Positions 1 to 5,797 are shown, counted from the stretch's first letter. The stretch is 5,946 nucleotides of DNA from Deltaproteobacteria bacterium (GCA_019310665.1 JAFDDW010000141.1:1-5946), one strand, 5' to 3'. The notes: generated from the letters alone by a model not told the origin. Made by a program: numbers and translations.

Positions 1-111
1 ACCCGAACCAATATGCATGGCTTTGGCGTTAAATTTATCAAATCCAAACCATACGTTTTCACCGGCAACCTGGACTATAATTACGGCTTTTTTAATTTTT
101 CCTTGACATGA
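1..111 (+). CDS. C-terminal end of an unidentified protein, possibly an outer-membrane beta-barrel (partial)
   Basis: Frame 1 is open from the first base to a TGA at 109-111, giving 36 residues that end in DYNYGFFNFSLT. The 5' part lies outside the window. The tail alternates aromatic/hydrophobic and polar residues (Y, F and N, with Gly turns), as in the last strands of outer-membrane beta-barrels. However, the final residue is Thr rather than the usual terminal Phe, so that reading is only inference. No family can be named from this fragment. The stop codon overlaps a TTGACA box that may serve the next transcript, and a strong terminator lies about 95 bp downstream. Confidence 0.5.
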   Translation, partial: TRTNMHGFGVKFIKSKPYVFTGNLDYNYGFFNFSLT

Positions 112-130
112 CACTCAGTGGTATTATCCT
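103..130 (+). promoter_or_regulatory. Candidate sigma-70 promoter overlapping the end of the upstream gene
   Basis: A perfect -35 box TTGACA (103-108) is followed after 16 bp by TATCCT (125-130), which keeps the T, A, T and final T of the -10 consensus. A better-looking TATTAT at 122-127 leaves only a 13-bp spacer. Transcription would start near 137, giving a leader of roughly 125 nt before the selenoprotein start codon, interrupted by the hairpin at 207-235. No other promoter candidate lies between that hairpin and the gene. The call rests on matches to the boxes only. Confidence 0.35.
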
Positions 131-197
131 TTAATTAAGCAGCTAAGGCTGCGAAGTTGTTAATCGGTTAACTTTTCAAACTAACCTTTAACACTTT

Positions 198-256
198 CCT
201 CTATCCGGGGTGGTTCATTCCCCATGAACCACCCCATTTTTGTTCATTATAGGAGG
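198..256 (+). promoter_or_regulatory. Possible anti-Shine-Dalgarno pairing around the terminator hairpin
   Basis: CCTCTAT at 198-204 can pair with ATAGGAGG at 249-256, the ribosome binding site of the selenoprotein gene, forming seven base pairs with one bulged G. This stem would enclose the 207-235 hairpin and hide the binding site. The complementarity is read directly from the sequence. That it forms or regulates anything is inference. The rest of the leader (131-197) has two small hairpins, GCAGC-TAAG-GCTGC (139-152) and GTTAA-TCGG-TTAAC followed by TTTT (159-176), and matches no riboswitch I recognise. Confidence 0.25.
207..244 (+). terminator. Strong Rho-independent terminator or attenuator
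   Basis: GGGGTGGTTCAT (207-218) and ATGAACCACCCC (224-235) form a perfect 12-bp inverted repeat with a 5-nt loop, followed by ATTTTTGTT. This is a textbook intrinsic terminator. It can end transcription of the upstream partial gene. It ends only about 19 bp before the start codon at 263, so any promoter upstream of it must read through it to express the selenoprotein gene; it may therefore act as an attenuator. Confidence 0.85.
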
Positions 257-262
257 TCAACC

Positions 263-883
263 ATGTCCGAATCCGCCATCCTCGAAATATTTTCCGACTA
301 CGTCTGACCCTGGTGTTATTTCATTACCGGGCGTACTGAAAAACTGCAAAAAGAGTTTGACATTAGTATCCGGTGGACGGCATTTCCCCTCCATCCTGAA
401 ACACCCGAGAAGGGGCGCACCCTGGAAGAATTGTTTGCGGGCAGACCGATCAATATCAACCAGGTAATGGAGCAATTAGCCCGTACGGCCAAGGAACTGG
501 ATCTGCCGTTCGGCAAACGGGAAATGACTTACAATAGCCGTCTGGCCCAGGAGCTGGCAAAGTTTGCGGAACAACAGCAAAAAGGCGATGATTTTCACCA
601 TGCAATGTTCCGGGCTTATTTCGCCGATGGACTGAACATCGGTTTGAAATCAGTCCTGTCTGAGCTGGGTGCCTCTGTAGGATTGCCTGAAGAGACGGTT
701 CAGGAGGTTCTTGAAAAAAGAATGTTTAAAGAAGCGGTTGACAAAGATTGGACCCGCTCACATCAGATGGGAGTCACCGCTGTGCCCACTTTTATGATGA
801 ACGGCATGTCTCTTGTGGGAGCCCAGCCGTATGAAAAATTAGCTCAAATGGTTGAAAGCCATGGAGTAAACAGGCGGACTTAA
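263..883 (+). CDS. Selenocysteine-containing DsbA/FrnE-family thiol oxidoreductase (UPWC active site)
   Basis: The ORF has 206 residues when the UGA at 305-307 is read as selenocysteine. It starts at ATG 263 behind a near-perfect AGGAGG (251-256, 6-nt spacing). The N-terminus SAILEIFSDYV-U-PWCYF matches the DsbA/FrnE pattern SDYVCPWCYFG, with UGA exactly at the first catalytic Cys (residue 15). Cys18 is the resolving residue and the only cysteine. A helical insert follows (about residues 55-150). The cis-Pro loop GVTAVPTFMMNG (Pro175) and the GAQPYE segment close the thioredoxin fold. The length fits the FrnE-like family (about 200-240 residues). There is no signal peptide, so a cytoplasmic thiol-disulfide or peroxide-linked role is likely; the substrate is unknown. 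A nonsense-mutated pseudogene is the alternative, but the rest of the frame is intact and a SECIS-like hairpin follows. Standard gene callers would begin at an internal codon such as TTG 431 and lose the active site. Confidence 0.85.
305..344 (+). promoter_or_regulatory. UGA selenocysteine codon with bacterial SECIS-like hairpin
   Basis: Downstream of UGA (305-307) lies a hairpin. GTT (315-317) pairs with AAC (342-344), A318 is bulged, TTTCA (319-323) pairs with TGAAA (337-341), then comes a T-C mismatch, and TAC (325-327) pairs with GTA (333-335). The apical loop is CGGGC (328-332). The loop starts 21 nt after the UGA and has a G within its first two bases. Both fit the known bacterial SECIS layout, in which SelB binds a loop about 16-37 nt after UGA with an early conserved G. 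A competing hairpin, CCC(U)GGT with ACCGGG (308-331), has a bulged U and a loop starting GU but sits closer to UGA than usual. I checked pairing by eye; no energies were computed. Confidence 0.7.
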
Positions 884-987
884 TTCAATTCTTAGCTTAT
901 TCGTAGCCGATCGTTACAAATCTGAATTCTTGTGGCTAATGGCAAATATCAATACACAAGCACCACCTGATCTTAAAATTGGGTCAA

Positions 988-1116
988 ACAAATTCAAAAT
1001 TCAAAATCTCAATGACCAAAACAAGTTGTTTGTATCCAGCATCATGTCGTTTTGAATTTGTGGTTTTGGTCATTGGACATTATTTGTAATTTGTGATTTG
1101 TTATTTGGGATTTATA
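988..1116. repeat. AT-rich dispersed-type repeat with two inverted segment pairs
   Basis: This fills much of the 272-bp gap at 884-1155, which holds no gene. ACAAATTCAAAA (988-999) recurs inverted as TTTTGAATTTGT (1050-1061), and AATGACCAAAAC (1011-1022) recurs inverted as GTTTTGGTCATT (1063-1074); both pairs are perfect over 12 bp. The order is A, B, A', B', so the two stems interlock rather than nest. The composition (CAAATTCAAAA, GGTCATTGG, ATTTGTAATTTG) resembles short intergenic repeats I recall from Desulfobacterota and similar genomes; that is memory, not a search. No terminal duplication is evident. The flanks at 884-987 and 1117-1155 show nothing recognisable. Confidence 0.6.
1082..1116 (+). 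repeat. Five tandem 7-bp units (ATTTGTN type)
   Basis: Five contiguous heptamers in strict 7-bp period are ATTTGTA (1082), ATTTGTG (1089), ATTTGTT (1096), ATTTGGG (1103) and ATTTATA (1110). They form the right end of the larger repeat. They could be a plain microsatellite-like tail or a protein-binding array. A weak promoter-like pair, TTGTGA (1091-1096) and TATACG (1113-1118) with 16 bp between, lies in them and points toward the M48 gene. Confidence 0.6.
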
Positions 1117-1155
1117 CGGCCTCCGCTACAAGCGTAAAAAACTAATAAATAAAAT

Positions 1156-2451
1156 TTGAAGATTAATAATTTGCCATCGATAAATATAATCGCCCTCATA
1201 ATTTTGCTTGCCATTCTTTTCGATTTTGTCCTCAATGGCCTATCCGATTATTTGAATCTAACCAGGCTGCAAGAGGACCTGCCCGAAGCCTTTGAAGGGG
1301 TGTATGATCCGGAGCGCTACCGAAAATCCCAGGAGTATTTAAAAGTCAATACCCGCTTCGGATGGATGATAGCAGCTTTCGACTTAATCGTGATACTGGT
1401 ATTCTGGTTCGGCAGGGGATTTCCGCTGCTGGATGAGTGGGTGCGCTCATTTGGCTATGGTTCGATCCTTTGCGGTTTGACGTACATAGCGCTTTTGGTG
1501 GTGTTCAAAGCGCTGCTTTCCCTTCCATTCAGTATTTATCACACCTTTGTCATCGAAGAGCGTTTCGGATTTAATCAAACCACCTGGGCAACGTATTTCT
1601 TGGATCTGCTGAAGGGTCTCGGTCTTGCCATTTTGTTGGGGGCACCGCTTTTAACGGGCATTCTGGCTTTTTTTGAGTATGCCGGCACCAACGCCTGGTG
1701 GTACTGCTGGATTGCCGTCACTGTGTATATGCTGGGCGTTCAATTTATCGCCCCAACCTGGATCATGCCGCTTTTTAATAAATTTTCTCCCCTGGCAGAC
1801 GGTGAGCTTAAATCTGCCATTTTATCATATGCCGGTTCCATAAAATTTCCGATACAAAATGTATATGTTATGGACGGCTCCAAACGCTCCAGCAAATCCA
1901 ATGCGTTTTTTACCGGATTCGGAAAGCACAGACGTATCGTTTTGTTTGATACTTTGATCAAGCGTCACACCACCGGGGAATTAGTGGCTGTTTTGGCGCA
2001 TGAAATGGGGCACTACAAAAAAAAGCACATTATTCAGTCCCTGGTTCTCGGCATATTGCAGATGGGATTTATGCTTTATCTGCTTTCGATTTTCATTTCA
2101 TATCAGGGCCTTTTCGATGCTTTTTATATGTCCCGGACATCCGTGTACGCCGGCCTGATATTTTTTGCCATGCTGTATTCTCCTCTGGATTTTTTCATCG
2201 GACTTTTCATGCAAATGCGATCGCGCCGAAACGAAACCGCAGCGGATCGTTTTGCGGTCGAAACTACCCGTGATCCCCAATCCATGGTGGATGCCCTAAA
2301 AAAGCTTTCCGTTCACAACCTGTCAAATCTTCTGCCGCATCCTTTCTATGTTTTTTTGAACTATTCCCATCCGCCGGTTTTGCAAAGAATAAATGCGATA
2401 ACATATAAAAATCTCACCGCAGAGCACGCAAAGCACGCAGAGAAATTATAA
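1156..2451 (+). CDS. M48 family (Ste24/CAAX protease 1-like) membrane zinc metallopeptidase
   Basis: A 431-residue multi-pass membrane protease resembling Ste24, the type I CAAX prenyl protease; in bacteria this family probably degrades membrane or misfolded proteins. Hydrophobic segments lie near residues 9-27, 70-86, 101-123, 154-174, 181-199, 291-315 and 330-352. The N-terminal M48 signature (PFSIYHTFVIEERFGFNQ, about 124-141) precedes the catalytic HEMGH (His282, Glu283, His286), with the third zinc ligand Glu360 in RRNETAAD. SNAFFTGFGKHRRIVLFD (248-265) and SHPPVLQRI (404-412) are also typical. An in-frame stop at 1150-1152 limits the start to TTG 1156 or TTG 1171, neither with a clear ribosome binding site; the first in-frame Met (residue 71) is inside the domain. 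The final residues (TAEHAKHAEKL) are encoded by a dispersed repeat, not the family core. The M55 gene follows 32 bp later, suggesting co-transcription. Confidence 0.9.
   Translation: MKINNLPSINIIALIILLAILFDFVLNGLSDYLNLTRLQEDLPEAFEGVYDPERYRKSQEYLKVNTRFGWMIAAFDLIVILVFWFGRGFPLLDEWVRSFGYGSILCGLTYIALLVVFKALLSLPFSIYHTFVIEERFGFNQTTWATYFLDLLKGLGLAILLGAPLLTGILAFFEYAGTNAWWYCWIAVTVYMLGVQFIAPTWIMPLFNKFSPLADGELKSAILSYAGSIKFPIQNVYVMDGSKRSSKSNAFFTGFGKHRRIVLFDTLIKRHTTGELVAVLAHEMGHYKKKHIIQSLVLGILQMGFMLYLLSIFISYQGLFDAFYMSRTSVYAGLIFFAMLYSPLDFFIGLFMQMRSRRNETAADRFAVETTRDPQSMVDALKKLSVHNLSNLLPHPFYVFLNYSHPPVLQRINAITYKNLTAEHAKHAEKL
2413..2445 (+). repeat. CGCAGAGCACGCA-type repeat forming the 3' coding end of the M48 gene
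   Basis: Here the unit GCAGAGCACGCA is followed by AAGCACGCAGAGAAAT, an internally repetitive run of GCAGAG and GCACGCA. It encodes TAEHAKHAEK, the kind of tail I recall as a common artefact of short dispersed repeats (HAEHAEK-like ends) in several bacterial lineages. It lies beyond the conserved SHPPVLQRI block. Just after the stop is a small hairpin TGCAC-TAAG-GTGCA (2452-2465) in the 32-bp spacer. Confidence 0.55.
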
Positions 2452-2483
2452 TGCACTAAGGTGCACATCGACGGGGTTAAATA

Positions 2484-3407
2484 TTGGGCAGACGATTTAA
2501 ACGCATCCTGATCATTGCCGATATTGAGGGCAGCTCCGGATGCTGGAATTACCGGGCATCTTCATTTATGACACCTGAGTGGGCCCGAGCCTGTGTGGAG
2601 ATGTCACGCGATGTAAGTGTGGTTGTAAAGGCCCTTTTGGATGCCGGTGTCGAGCACATCAGCATTAAAGATTTTCACCGCACCGGATACAATCTGTTAC
2701 CCGAAATGATTAACGCAAAATCCGAAATCATTCACGGTTACCGGCGCGGACCGGCACCGGGCTTTGGTGATCCGGGCAAGGTGCAGGCGGCTATCTTTCT
2801 GGGCATGCATGCGGCCTCGGGTACCAATGGGTTTTTAGCCCATACCCTGACATCGCGCATCGAGCAGCTGGCAGTAAACGGAAAACCAATGGCTGAAATT
2901 GAACTTTTTGCTTCTTCCCTGGCGCCGTATGGCGTAAGACCCATACTCTATTCAGGTTGTCCCGTGTCTTGCGCACAGGCCCGGACGGCCATTCAATATC
3001 TCACCACTTACCCTATCGATAAAGCAGGCGGAATTGAGGCGTTTGATACTGAATCGTGGAGATTCGGACTGGCAGCGGCAGTCGTTGAGTCCCTTGAAAA
3101 TGATCTGACAGTTCCTTATCAGCCTGAAGGCCCTTTTCGGGCGCTGGTGAAAATGCGCGATGGAGAAACCACCGCCCGAAGAATAGCAAATCGCTGGAAA
3201 TTTGAACGCAAAGGTAATCAAATTCTAATCAATGCCTCAAGTATCCAGGAGTTGTATATGGATTTGATTCGGATTTGCTATCTGACCCCCTTGATGGAGA
3301 AAACGCTGCCTTTTTCTCTATTTATTTACAACTTTTGGGGGCGTATCGGACTGGCCTGGGTTCGACGGCAGATTAAACGAATTGAGCGAAAAGCGCTCGA
3401 TTCGTAG
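2484..3407 (+). CDS. M55 family (DppA-like) zinc D-aminopeptidase
   Basis: The 307-residue protein matches the DppA family, zinc aminopeptidases that release D-amino acids such as D-Ala from short peptides, usually as ring-shaped oligomers in the cytoplasm. The residues expected for the DppA metal centre are all present in order: Asp13 and Glu15 in IADIEGSSG, His65 in KDFHRTGYN, His109 in FLGMHAASG, and Glu138 in NGKPMAEIE. His120 (LAHT) lies 11 residues after His109, the spacing of the catalytic His in B. subtilis DppA. The protein is about 30 residues longer than DppA, mostly at the C-terminus. An in-frame stop at 2478-2480 leaves TTG 2484 as the only start preceding Asp13, with a modest GGGG (2473-2476) as binding site. 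It follows the M48 gene by 32 bp. A role in cell-wall peptide recycling is plausible but not shown. Confidence 0.88.
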   Translation: MGRRFKRILIIADIEGSSGCWNYRASSFMTPEWARACVEMSRDVSVVVKALLDAGVEHISIKDFHRTGYNLLPEMINAKSEIIHGYRRGPAPGFGDPGKVQAAIFLGMHAASGTNGFLAHTLTSRIEQLAVNGKPMAEIELFASSLAPYGVRPILYSGCPVSCAQARTAIQYLTTYPIDKAGGIEAFDTESWRFGLAAAVVESLENDLTVPYQPEGPFRALVKMRDGETTARRIANRWKFERKGNQILINASSIQELYMDLIRICYLTPLMEKTLPFSLFIYNFWGRIGLAWVRRQIKRIERKALDS

Positions 3408-4535
3408 CTAAAACAGCTTTAGTTGATTGGCTTTTGATTTTTTAGTCCGGGGTGGCGTTAATTCCTTCCAGTCACCGGAAAATTCATTGTCGGGAGTGTC
3501 CTGGTAGGTGACTTCCATGGTTTGCTCATCTATCTGTTCAACGCTTTGCGGGGGGTTGAAGAAAAGCTCGACTTCCTGGCGGGTCATTACCGGAAACTTA
3601 TAGTGTTTATTTAAATATTTGAATTTACCCTTATCATCGGAGCGTGATTCAAGGTAATCTAGATGGTTTTGGATTCGTTGCCGAATTTGGTCATTGGATG
3701 TTGCGATAACCGTATCTTTTTGGGATAGAACGACATCCCGGAAGCCGGTTTCAATTTCAAAACCGATACAATTCCTGCCCGAGGCCATGGCCGACCACAT
3801 GGTAGTGCCGGTCCCCAGAAAGGGGTCCACCACTGTATCGCCTTTGGCAGAATACATATTTACCAGGCGATAGGCGAGTTCGAAAGGAAAAGCCCCGCTT
3901 CTCAACCGGGTGGTATCCTTTTTCATTTTTTGCTGGGTGCCGATCAAGCCGAACCACACGTCCGAAAACCAGTTATTTCTTTCTTCCCAGAAAAAGGCAC
4001 TCTCACGCCTGGTTTGTTTCTGCCCGGCGCTGTCAAACTCTCTTTTAGAGCCTTTTCGTACGATGAGAATGTATTCATGCTCGAGGGTAACATAAGCGCC
4101 GGCCGGCAGCATTCCCGAGCCCATAAACTTGTTGGGAGCATTGGTCGGCTTGCGCCATAATATCAGAGGCAAGGCGGAGAAGCCGGCTTCGATTAATGCA
4201 GCCAGAATTCGGGTGTGGTTGGAATACACCCGAAAATCACCGCCGATCGTGCGGGTGGCGTCACCGATATTGATGCAGGCAAAGCCGCCGCTTATGAGTA
4301 TGCGGTACAACTCTTTCCAGGTCCGGTCGAGTTGGCGGTGCATCAGTTCAAAAGCCTTATAACCATCTCTGTTTTGCAAAGCCTTCCGGATATTGCCGTT
4401 CTGCCGGCCAAACATGTCATCCCACATTTCTATCATGGGATAGGGCGGAGATGTCACCACCAGATGTACGCTGGAAGATGGGATGGCACGCATGTTTTTG
4501 GAATCTTTAAAATAGATTTTGTGAGTACTTTTCAT
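3408..4535 (-). CDS. Beta-class site-specific DNA methyltransferase, probably N4-cytosine
   Basis: A 375-residue S-adenosylmethionine-dependent DNA methyltransferase of the N6_N4_Mtase fold. The catalytic motif VTSPPY (residues 27-32) comes first and the cofactor-binding DPFLGTGTT (237-245) second; this order defines the beta class. VTSPPY fits the N4-cytosine signature [LIVMF]-TSPP-[FY], so m4C is the likely product; N6-adenine cannot be fully excluded. Other motif-like parts are FPFELAYRLV (216-225) and IGFE (257-260). Residues between about 35 and 60 and from 285 onward probably hold target recognition. The C-terminus is basic (RTKKSKANQLKLF). No endonuclease gene lies beside it in the window, so it appears solitary, though a partner could be absent or elsewhere. 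ATG 4535 has no ribosome binding site, suggesting a leaderless message. Its TAG directly abuts the TAG of the M55 gene. Confidence 0.88.
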   Translation of the reverse strand: MKSTHKIYFKDSKNMRAIPSSSVHLVVTSPPYPMIEMWDDMFGRQNGNIRKALQNRDGYKAFELMHRQLDRTWKELYRILISGGFACINIGDATRTIGGDFRVYSNHTRILAALIEAGFSALPLILWRKPTNAPNKFMGSGMLPAGAYVTLEHEYILIVRKGSKREFDSAGQKQTRRESAFFWEERNNWFSDVWFGLIGTQQKMKKDTTRLRSGAFPFELAYRLVNMYSAKGDTVVDPFLGTGTTMWSAMASGRNCIGFEIETGFRDVVLSQKDTVIATSNDQIRQRIQNHLDYLESRSDDKGKFKYLNKHYKFPVMTRQEVELFFNPPQSVEQIDEQTMEVTYQDTPDNEFSGDWKELTPPRTKKSKANQLKLF

Positions 4536-4536
4536 A

Positions 4537-4570
4537 GGGTGTATATTTCATATATCCCATGGCTAGTCAA
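4537..4570 (-). promoter_or_regulatory. Candidate promoter with overlapping palindrome for the methyltransferase
   Basis: On the minus strand TTGACT (4570-4565) and TATACA (4545-4540) form a sigma-70-like pair with a long 19-bp spacer. Transcription would then start near the ATG at 4535, which matches the missing ribosome binding site and suggests a leaderless mRNA. An imperfect palindrome, GGG-TG-TATAT-TTC-ATATA-T-CCC on the plus strand (4537-4558), covers the -10 box. It could be an operator for self-control of the methylase, which is common in restriction-modification loci. This is inference from motifs. Confidence 0.3.
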
Positions 4571-4645
4571 ATATGATTATTTAGGGTTGAAATTTTCTCA
4601 ATTGGCTCTTACATATAATGACATCGGAGCGAAATAGGGATGATT

Positions 4646-4747
4646 TATAGCGGTTGTCATAAATATGTTCCGTTTGCCAGATTTTATAGCAAGCGAAATG
4701 GTGGTGTGTAACAGCCTGAAATTATTATAAACATGACAACCGCTATA
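4646..4747. mobile_element. 102-bp MITE-like element with perfect 15-bp terminal inverted repeats
   Basis: TATAGCGGTTGTCAT (4646-4660) is matched by its exact reverse complement ATGACAACCGCTATA (4733-4747), enclosing 72 bp with no ORF of note. The size, non-coding core and TA-containing ends suit a miniature inverted-repeat element, possibly mobilised by an IS630/Tc1-like transposase that uses TA targets. No transposase is in the window, and no clear target duplication beyond the terminal TA is visible. It lies between the divergent methyltransferase and amidohydrolase genes. The flanking gap (4559-4645) contains a perfect TATAAT (4614-4619) without a properly spaced -35 box. A long regulatory hairpin is the alternative. 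Confidence 0.55.
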
Positions 4748-4784
4748 TTTTTGAATTTCGACGTTACTTATACCTGGGAGAAAT

Positions 4785-5744
4785 ATGGCGAATTTCCATA
4801 CAGATCATTCAGAAAAAAATTTTAATTCCGACCGGAAGGGCGATTTAGGATTGCTTGAAAGGCCACTTCCCTCTGCAAATGACCCTGAGGGTGACCGTGT
4901 CCCCGATTCATTGCCATCTGTTGTTGATGCCCATGTGCACCTCTTCCCGGACCACCTTTTTTCCTCCGTTTGGAAATGGTTTGATAATTGGGGCGGGCCG
5001 ATTCGCTACCGGTTGACCTCGGAGGAAATCATAAATTGTCTTCTTTCCCGTGGGGTTGACCATATTGTTGCCCTTCACTATGCTCACAAACCGGGGATGG
5101 CAAGAGAATTGAACGCTTACATGGCGGATATTTGTCATTCTCATTCACAGATCACCGCCATGGCTACCGTCTATCCCGGTGAAAAAGACGCCGCGGCAAT
5201 TCTTGAACAAGCGTTTCAAGACGGTCTTGGTGGTGTTAAGCTTCATAGCCATGTCCAGTGTTTTGAAGTAAACAGTGAGGCCATGGATGAAATATACGAA
5301 GTATGCAGCGCCCGCCGGAAGCCTTTAATCATGCATGTCGGCCGCGAACCTAAAAGCCATGCCTATCGATGTGACCCATATGAATTATGTCGTGCCGATA
5401 AACTGGAGAGGGTGCTAAAGGAATACCCGCAACTAAGCGTGTGTGTTCCCCATTTGGGAGCGGATGAGTTTGATGCTTACCAGCGGATGCTGGATAAATA
5501 TGATAATCTCTGGTTGGATACCACCATGACCCTGGCGCAATACTTGCCGATGGATTATTTTCCCAAACTTGCAGAAATGAGAGTGGATCGCATCATCTTT
5601 GGCACTGATTTTCCGAATCTCCCTTATGCCTGGGATCGGGAGATCAAACAGCTTGTTCAGCAAAATCTTCCTCAGAACGCTCTGGCAAAAATATTGGGAC
5701 AGAATGCGCTGGAGTTTTACAATATAAGTTGTAGGGGTAATTAG
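4785..5744 (+). CDS. Amidohydrolase-2 (ACMSD-like) family metal-dependent hydrolase
   Basis: The 319-residue protein has a TIM-barrel amidohydrolase_2 pattern: metal-binding HxH in VVDAHVHLFP (His50, His52), GVKLHSH (Lys152, His154), IMHVG (His184), VPHLGAD (His223) and the catalytic Asp275 in IFGTDFPN. The family includes decarboxylases such as ACMSD and various C-C or C-N hydrolases; the substrate cannot be told from sequence. About 45 polar residues precede the first strand, longer than usual, but ATG 4785 has a GGGAG binding site (4776-4780) at short spacing. There is no signal peptide, so it is probably cytoplasmic. It is transcribed toward pgk with a 152-bp gap, so co-transcription is possible but not evident. 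The gap after it starts with an A9 run (5755-5763), with no clear terminator. Confidence 0.88.
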   Translation: MANFHTDHSEKNFNSDRKGDLGLLERPLPSANDPEGDRVPDSLPSVVDAHVHLFPDHLFSSVWKWFDNWGGPIRYRLTSEEIINCLLSRGVDHIVALHYAHKPGMARELNAYMADICHSHSQITAMATVYPGEKDAAAILEQAFQDGLGGVKLHSHVQCFEVNSEAMDEIYEVCSARRKPLIMHVGREPKSHAYRCDPYELCRADKLERVLKEYPQLSVCVPHLGADEFDAYQRMLDKYDNLWLDTTMTLAQYLPMDYFPKLAEMRVDRIIFGTDFPNLPYAWDREIKQLVQQNLPQNALAKILGQNALEFYNISCRGN

Positions 5745-5779
5745 AGCCTTATCCAAAAAAAAATCGTCAATGGGAATAG

Positions 5780-5797
5780 TGCCTAAAATGCCTAAAA
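5780..5797 (+). repeat. Tandem TGCCTAAAA pair
   Basis: Two exact adjacent 9-bp copies (5780-5788 and 5789-5797) lie in the gap before pgk. I recall longer arrays of AAAGTGCCTAAA-type units in intergenic DNA of Desulfobacterota-like genomes, so this may be a minimal array; that is memory. The remainder of the 5745-5896 gap shows no convincing promoter or terminator. Confidence 0.5.

Noticed and set aside
109..111. Second selenocysteine UGA at the end of the upstream partial gene
   Set aside because: Reading through gives a short tail ending at TAA soon after, with no redox motif; an ordinary stop is the simpler reading.
431..883. A separate 150-residue gene starting at TTG 431
   Set aside because: It is the C-terminal three-quarters of the selenoprotein in the same frame; the true start with a ribosome binding site is at 263, before the UGA.
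3408..3440. A bidirectional terminator at the convergent junction (CTAAA-ACAGC-TTTAG)
   Set aside because: The stem is only five weak A/T-rich pairs and the following T-runs are coding for Lys codons on the other strand; not convincing.
4215..4637. A 140-codon plus-strand ORF opposite the methyltransferase
   Set aside because: It lies mostly antisense to a clearly recognised methyltransferase, shows no domain or ribosome binding site, and is explained as a shadow frame.
4751..4779. Promoter just upstream of the amidohydrolase (TTGAAT and TTATAC)
   Set aside because: The spacer is about 11 bp, too short for a sigma-70 promoter.
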